A stretch of 14,701 nucleotides of DNA, from positions 1 to 14,701 of the forward strand of contig JAUCNG010038894.1 in assembly GCA_032353305.1 (NCBI GenBank), read 5' to 3'. Under the pieces are notes generated by a model. The model was not told the origin of the DNA and searched no databases. It saw only the letters and a program-made list of their open reading frames with translations. Shown here piece by piece: positions 1 through 7,500 of this stretch (within the stretch, counting starts at the first letter, position 1; each line of letters opens with the position of its first letter). The translations under genes were made by a program, and so were the position numbers. Origin of the DNA: Cephalothrix spiralis. Lineage: Eukaryota > Nemertea > Palaeonemertea > Archinemertea > Cephalotrichidae.

Positions 1-1444
1 CCCACACCTGCGGGACATTTGAAATCCAAAAAATGCGCAAACCCCAGTGGTGGGGAAGAATTTAAAAGCGTATTCCCCGCCTAAAACGGCGCAAACCCCG
101 CACTTTTAATACACTATATTTGAGTTGGGCCACTAAAAAAGTAGTCTAACTGTAGCGTTGGGCCAACAATATATATATATCCGTCTCCGATAATCTACAT
201 TCTACATTCTCGTTTCCGTCTCCAATAGGAGGTAGCCTAAATCGTTTTGACTTGAAAAATCAAAATTCATGGCAAGTATGCCCTAGTTTTATTTCCATGA
301 AAAAAAATTGGTCATATGGCAAAACCCTATCCGAGCTATTGAATTAACTGAAATTTGAACTATAAAACACCAGAGTCTATGAACAACCAGTTTTAGACAG
401 CCAACGACCAAGCGGAAATTGCGGAAGACTCGTAAACTTTTGACGGCACTGATTACTCGACGTGGCACTCGTAAATTTCAATATCGCACGAGTTGCATAC
501 AGTTCTGTAACTCTTTTTATAGCACTCGACCCATCTTGGATATACATGTTGGTCATATAGTATTGACTATGTCTATGATATACTCTAGCTTACCTTATAT
601 TCTAGAGAACCTCTTTCGTTCATTTCAAATACAGCAGAGCATCCTGCACCTTCGGCGGTTTTCTCCAAAGCTTGACTTCCGGAAACAACAGCCTGCAGAG
701 CTACAAAACATCAAAAATATAATAAACCATCAAAAGATTCATAATATTTTCTTCTTTAAAAAGCGCAAATGGAGGTCATCTCTTTCAGGATAACAAAACC
801 ATCAATGCCTCGATCGACATAAAAATATAATAGAATATTTTTTAAAATGCAGTACAAGACTTGGTAAATTTTTGGCAGCGCTTTTTGCAATGTAATAAGA
901 GCGTAATTTGCATCTATTTGGGTTTAAAATTGACCTAGCTCAGTAGCAATAAGACCTATATTTCTAAAAAAAACTAGCTAGAGAAAATCTCCAAAGTTAG
1001 ATAAATAGATTCGAGTTCTGCGGCTGAGAAAAATGAAAAAATTAGCGATTTTTGTAGAATTTTAGGGTCATATTCCTGTTTGTTGGTGATGAATTTATAT
1101 AGCCTACATGACTATATTATCTACAATAATCTGCTGTTATTTTCTAATTCGCAAAACTGATCTCGAAAACGGCGCAATCGATTTCTTCTAGTTCTGAAAA
1201 CTGAAGATCATATAGTTTTCAGAAACCAGGTAAAGAAATGCGGCTAAGCAAGTATAGGTACGGAATGGAGGATATCAGCCTTCGTTGTTTTGATTTTACA
1301 GGACTCAAATCAGCGGGCCATCTTAACTGAGCCAACGCTAGCGATAAACATGGCCGTCATTTTGTTTGAATTTGCTAATATTAAGAGTGTCACGTTTCAA
1401 ATTCTGCATTTGTTTGCAAAGATTGAAATAAATAACTAACTTAC
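1..1444 (-). other. Chordin intron 8 (5' part), no exon seen
   Basis: Follows the exon 8 donor and runs off the left edge. I looked on the minus strand for the first CHRD3 exon (a Cys, then a Gly-rich strand and a Leu-rich segment) and found none with splice sites. At 1-240 there are C-rich and G-rich patches, with the words GCGCAAACCCC and TTGGGCCA each occurring twice and a short AT run at 168-179, perhaps the end of an old repeat. A long open frame on the plus strand at 419-793 has no ATG start and no recognisable similarity. Confidence 0.7.
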
Positions 1445-1586
1445 TTTTGCATGTGGATCTTGGTATGACGTATCCAGACACAGTTTTGCCATTCGAACCG
1501 GTAACGAGCATCCTGAATCGTCCTCGAGCGAGTTGGCGAGAATCTTTATCGCTCATGTCAGGCCAGTGTGCTGAAAATTCTTTATC
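1445..1586 (-). CDS. chrd: Chordin exon 8: end of CHRD domain 2
   Basis: Encodes about residues 354-401. A clear T-rich tract ends in TTGATTCAG|GATAAAG, read as DKEFSAHWPDMS, then QLARGRFRMLV and TVSGYVIPRSTCK. Human chordin has FAEVLPNLT, LVLGELQMAL and RISGHIAARKSC at these places, so frame and identity are firm. The exon ends TGCAAAA|GTAAGT, phase 1, directly after the cysteine that closes CHRD2. With this acceptor the exon starts in phase 0, which does not match the phase 2 donor of exon 7. A second AG 16 bases inside (TTTTCAG|CACACT) would start in phase 1. Confidence 0.88.
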
Positions 1587-4500
1587 CTGAATCAAGAAGA
1601 AAAAAGTTTTACAGTTTAAGAATTAGGCTAGACAATTAATATGGCAAAAGTATTAAATGTTGGCTTGGCAGAATACAGGCTATAGCCCTGATTGGATCAA
1701 AGGTGCAATCCATAAGCATATACTGGTCGAGCTAGAGGACCGTTTGTGTCCATTTCGAGAAGTCCATCTGACGCCCTTTGACCTCAATAATACGATATCA
1801 TACCAGTAAAGCGGTATCGTGTCATACCATCATAATAAGAAGCGCGAGTGATTCATCGTCGATCGATATCGCCACGCGATTACTTAAAATACATCAGATT
1901 TAATTGGTTTAGTCACAGAAATTGATAGTAAAGAATTTTTTAAATGTTTGAAAAGTATATTGATAGTGGATGTGTGGTATAAATATATAATTAAACACCT
2001 TGTCATCCGATAAATGTTTTGGACTGCGCGGTTTGGTAGATTCGCTCCCGGGCGCAATACTCGTACCAGAACTTGTCCAAAACATTACTGGATTCAAAGA
2101 TGTTCATTTATATTAAAACAACTTACATGTGATGATATGATGACTCGTGATTGATGTGCTATGTGGGTCTTTTTTCGGAAGGCAACAGTCAAATTTGTCT
2201 TTGAACCTTTAATAAAGAAGAATCATAATTAAGAGATCTAGCCAGTTGTTTATCGTTCCTCTTCAGTTTCCAACGTGAAGAACATAGGACAAATTTCTCA
2301 GCTCACATTTCTTCCTAGGTGGCTCGGTCAGGTTAAATACGTGAGTCGGGTCTTTCCGCAAAAGAAGCTCCTTTCCATTCGGGTAAAGCCGCTCAGGTCC
2401 GATACATAATATAGAATCTGATGACGTAACTGAACATGCAAGTGAAAGAGCTCTGCACGACCGGGCTTACCGGGATTCAACTATTTATACCAGTGAAGAT
2501 CTGAACGCAGTTTATTTCAGGTCCTCCAAGGGAAAATACGAACAGTTTGATCAAACAAGAGCCTTTTGCTGCTATTGATGATAATTATCTCTAGAAATAT
2601 TAGCAATGATAATAAAGCTTGTTTTCGTTAAAATGTGATCTGATTTTAATTTTTCGAGAACCGCGTAACCCTTCTTTATTATTTAAAATTCCTGACTTTT
2701 CCCTGAAATCCCTGACCATTTCAAAAAAATTCCCTCACCAAGCGACAAATAATTTGCCATGAAATTGTCTTTCGCGACGACCTGTTCGCGACATATTTTG
2801 TAACGAAAATATATTTCACCACAAATAATTTGTTGTGAACAAATTCTCAGGAATATATTCCCGGCCTTTTCCCTGAATTTCATCAAAATTTGAACATTCC
2901 CCGACTTTTTGAACCAAAATTTTTTTCCTGACTTTTCCAGATCAGTGGTCACCCTGTATTAGACATGAAAGTCCAAACAAGACATCAGCAATCAAGGGAT
3001 ACGGTAAATCAGAACTTGTTAAAAAGTTATAGCGAAAAAGCTTACCCGCATTATTTCCGATTCCAACCATTTGAACTATGAAACTGAGGCTATTGTCATC
3101 AGGGTTAAAAGCCATCATGGAGATACCACCACTTCCGGTATGGTCATTACTGCTCAATAAGGATGAAAATATTTCTGGAACAACGAAAAACAGAATTTTT
3201 GATTTCACAATTGCATTGGGACTGTTTTACATCGAAGGTAAAATCAGTAAAAAATATTTAGGCTATGAGGTAAAAGAATAGCATTATTAATTATAACAGA
3301 ACAGATTTAATTAGGATCTGAGATCAATTTTGAGTCCAATTCAAATGAAGGGTGTTCCAATTGAAATGAATGAAAATCCACAAAATTTTACAGTCAATCC
3401 CATCTTTTGACCTTAAATGTGATTTTCAAGTTGAATGTATAAATATCAAGAACAAGGCTGGACCATTTCGTGTTATTTTACAGTCAAAGGAAATTGTTTA
3501 GATCTAAAAGTAAACTTAAGAATGTTGACGAATTTAAAAGTGTTTACATTAATTCTAGTTTGACCAAGGCCAAACAACATCAGATTATCAGATTTTATTA
3601 TTAGAAAACTCAAGAGAGAAATTGCTGGTCTTAAATGAATATAGCATATTCGTGAATCTATTTGCGATGAATCGAAACATGGAGCTTCACCACGAAAAAA
3701 AACGCACAAAACGGAACATAGACTCGACTTCAAATGTCAGCTACTCAATTATGTTTAAAACGGAACATTGATTTCAATATGTCTTTAATTGATAGTTCCT
3801 CATAAGCCATTATTGGCTGGCAGCAATTGTACAAACTTTTAAATATTTGTAAATTTCTAGTGCTGGTGGCACTTAAATAAACGAAATATATATACATGGC
3901 TAAATTTTAGGTATACAAAATTTAATTTACGTGATATAAAAATCTCGCGTTAAAATGGTGCATTATATTTATTTTCCATACCTTCTTCTAGACCTCTGTG
4001 ATTGACTATTTTCCCGCCAACTTCTCCTTCCGGGTGCTCAGTACTGGTGATCACAATTATGAGCTTCTGCTGCAGAAGAATATCTCGAAATATACTGGGT
4101 ACTTTCCCCCATTCACCACAAATTTTCTTGCGCTGTTTGTTGCCTTCACCAATTGTCTGTTCAAATAACAATTCTCCGGAATCGTCTATAATCTGAAGAT
4201 GGGTCGGATTCTTTATCCTTAAAAACAGATAATTTTGACGTTAGAATGAAAGATCAAATGATAGCGTGATGTTTTGCTGAGTAGACCAATAAATAATTAA
4301 ATATGCTATTTTTGTCTCGTGTTCAACTTAGCGGCTCGGTGGCAAGGTGGTAGAGCGTCGGTCTGATAATCCGGAGGTCCCGGGTTCGATACTACTTTCC
4401 ATCGGGAAGAACCTTGGACAAGATATCCAGCGTACTGCCTCCTGGGTGGCTCGGTCAGGTTAAAATAAATACGTGGAGTGGGACGCTGTCCCTCCCTTTG

Positions 4501-7500
4501 GGGTAAACCCGACTGCTAATCGGTATTAAGAAAATAGATTATAGTGCGGGATAGGTCTACATGCCTAAAAAGCGGACCGTCTGTGTCTATTTGAGCCAGT
4601 CATCTAACGCCCTCGAATAAGTTGAAGTTAGCTAATGAATTAAACGCTGTCTATAACCAGACATGTGCGCCGCCGCCGATGAAAATCACCAGGCCGCCGG
4701 CGTATTTATCGGCGCGCCGCCGAACTTTTTGTAATATGCATTTGTTTTGAACGATTGAGGTTTGAATAAGGATGAATCCTCGATCTTGTAGTAAATACAA
4801 ATTGTACTAACTTCATATTTTCATCTCATTTCTTTGGAATATTGCCAACTAATCTTCAAAAACTATTGAGTTTTGTATAACGCCGCCGCCGGCAACCGGT
4901 AAAATCAAGCTTAGCTGCCGCCGCCGTGGCCATAAAGGATCGGCCGCCGAACCATTTCACGTCGCCGCACACGTCTGTCTATAACTATCTTGAATATTTC
5001 GATACAATAAAGGCGCAAAATCTCAATGCCTTCGAACAATATTGTAGAAGTACTAGGATAGATAGGAATTACCTATTCCGGGGACTGCGAGGGATTCTGG
5101 GAGATCAATGGACGCCATGTATTTGTACACATGTCAATAGACCTGAATAAATACTATTCTATAATATAAAGCGGCGCATGGCCCTCTACAAGGTCTTGAA
5201 CAGACTCAGTATATACCTACCCTTTATAAGTTACTGTAATTTGAAGATTTGATTTTCTGAGTTGAAAAATTCCTCTAGCAACGGCGTTTGTTTTCACTGT
5301 GTTGTTAAGGCCCTGGCCAACCAATAAAGATGTAAATTCTGAAACCAAAAACAATATTCTATGAGCAATACTAAAATCGCGATGAATTTTGCCATATTCC
5401 GGTCCGCGTTCACTGAACCATAGCATTTGTATAGTCTTTAATCCGGACTTTAACTATATGGTCCAATGCCAAATAGGATATTGGGTTAATTTGAATCTTT
5501 GGTCTGGTTATTTAAATTAATTGATATAAATTCAATGATTTTCATGATTTAAATGTCATCTCAGTTGCATGTATTGTGATTCGTACTGAAAAAGCACTCA
5601 ATTTATCTGCAGGGTGCTTTACCGCCATATCAAACAGTTTTCGAAAAGTTTACTGCATGGATTAGATATCGATAGTTAAAAGGTTGTTAATCAAGTTGAC
5701 ATTCATCATAAAGCCAATAAACATCACTTTGACTTTTATTATACCAACATGGCAGCTAGATGACCAGAAAGTTTCAACTGGTTTCGGTATCGCCGATACT
5801 GGTCATGTGGTATCCGAAAAAAGATCGGATATTTGGGTGGTTATTGTTAATGTGCGCCTCGGTAGCAAAGTGGTACAGAGTCTGTCTTCGACACCCGGGC
5901 TCGACAATACTTTCCATCGGGAAGAACCTTGGACAAGTTATTCAGCGTACACTGCCTCCTGAGTGGCTCGGTCAGGTTAAATACGTTGTCCCTCTCTTCG
6001 GGTAAATCGGTTTACAGATTAAGAGTGCGGGATAGGTCTACAGGCCTAAGGGTAAATGCTCCTCAAGCGGACCGTCTGTGTCTATTTGAGCCAGTCATAT
6101 GACGCCCTCCAAATAAGTTGAGATGCTCTGGTATCCACGCATATACTTGTCATGCCCAGCTTTTTATAGATAAGAATCCTTACCGGTTTTAAGATTATCG
6201 TTCCGCTGCATCTCTTTATTTGCATCTTTCTGGTATTTCTCGTCCTTTTTATTGTATTTTTTCGAATACTTGCTATTTGGACAAAGTTTACAGCAAGCAT
6301 CAGGATATAAAACTGGATTTTTGCAGTTTACAGGCGGACACTCTTTGTGGATATCTCGACAGGTAATCTTTCCACGACGCTTTACACGCCCTTTTTTATT
6401 TTTGACCTGAAAAATGAAAATAAGTTATTTATAAATCCTTCTAAATAAATAATTATAATTATTTCAGATGGCAAAGTACATTCTCACCTGTCAGAGCGTC
6501 AGCCTGCAGTTGCTTGGCTAACGCTCTGACTTCATCTATTACGAATTTCTTTGCATGGATTTGAAAAATATATGGGGCCACTGTTTGGTCAAACGACTTA
6601 CGTGACCGTTTTCATGAATCTCACCATTGGACTGTAACATTACAAATGAAAACATGATAGCATAATAAATTAATGTATTAGGCACTTTTTCACGTTTTTA
6701 AATTTCATGTAACTCAATTATGTAATAGTTCACACGAAACAAACTGAAACTTTAGACCGTTTTTAAGACCAAGTTTGCGCACCTTAGCGGAAGATCGACG
6801 AATATCGATTTGGTATATAGACCGCTAATAAGTTCTCTTATATTGTCTTTTTGCCTTTCTGCTACAAAATCCATTGGCGCTGAATCCTATTGGCTCTCAT
6901 CGATTAGTGGTGTAAGACTACTAATTATTTGGTTCGCTATAAACGATGGTTTTATTGTCGATCGGGCCAGGGTATTATGAAATATGATATAATCCATGGG
7001 AACGAGGATGGGCAAAGTACGGCTGACGGTTATTATATTTTTTTTATGGATTGGTTTTCAAACCCTGCCGACAAAAAAAAATCAATTCAAAGAAAATAAA
7101 ATAAAAATTACACGCGGCCGCGTTTTTTTTGGAAATCAATTTAGAACAAAGTTTTCAGTCGTCGATTGAATTTACTGGACAGGCCCTACCCCAGCCATGG
7201 GCAGCAAGATGACAATGCTTCCCTGAAACCAAGCTATTGTAAGGATAAAATGTAGTCAGTTTATTTCAAAATACACCATAATTTGATATTTAAGAATGCT
7301 CGATCCTCACTCTTACTTAATTATCATCAATTATTTTATTATTTTGTCGTGAAAAGTTAGTTAAAAGCAGGTTAAAAGTTAGATAATTTAACACGACATC
7401 TGGCATGAAAATAATTAAATATCGAGCTGCGAGAAGAGAGGCCAGATTATTTACATGGGCATTTTCATACATTTTCCTATAATTTTTCATCTACATGTAT

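Larger units (their letters stand above)
2072..3045 (-). other. Chordin intron 6
   Basis: Lies between exon 6 (donor GTAAGC) and exon 7. It contains a SINE fragment (2311-2395) and the degenerate TCAGGGAA-type repeat (2685-2958). I see no exon or RNA gene in the rest. Confidence 0.75.
4218..5220 (-). other. Chordin intron 4, carrying SINE copy A and a hAT-like miniature element
   Basis: Lies between exons 4 and 5. More than half of it is mobile DNA: SINE A (4331-4622) followed after about 35 bases by the 320-bp element at 4658-4977. The remaining 240 bp up to exon 4 show nothing recognisable. Confidence 0.8.

Noticed and set aside
419-793. 124-codon open frame on the plus strand
   Set aside because: It begins at TTG, has no recognisable domain, lies in the chordin intron, and its composition is like the surrounding DNA.
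1261-1330. Possible CHRD3 exon on the minus strand near FESCKIKTTKADILHS
   Set aside because: The frame hits a stop, lacks a proper acceptor and donor, and does not match the CHRD3 start.
1909-2097. Minus-strand frame reading FWTSSGTSIAPGSE
   Set aside because: It starts at TTG and is out of frame with the chordin-like peptide VLVRVLRPG encoded by the same bases, which fits the exon 6 phase.
3078-3281. Plus-strand frame across exon 6
   Set aside because: Antisense shadow of a real chordin exon. The same holds for 4002-4196 over exon 5.
4331-4405. Functional tRNA gene
   Set aside because: The acceptor and D stems do not fold well, and the same sequence continues into a repeated SINE body found elsewhere in the window.
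4926-5150. Plus-strand 74-codon frame
   Set aside because: It runs from inside the hAT-like element, across its end, into intron DNA and resembles no known protein.
5684-6005. Two overlapping plus-strand frames
   Set aside because: Their C-terminal halves are translation of SINE copy B.
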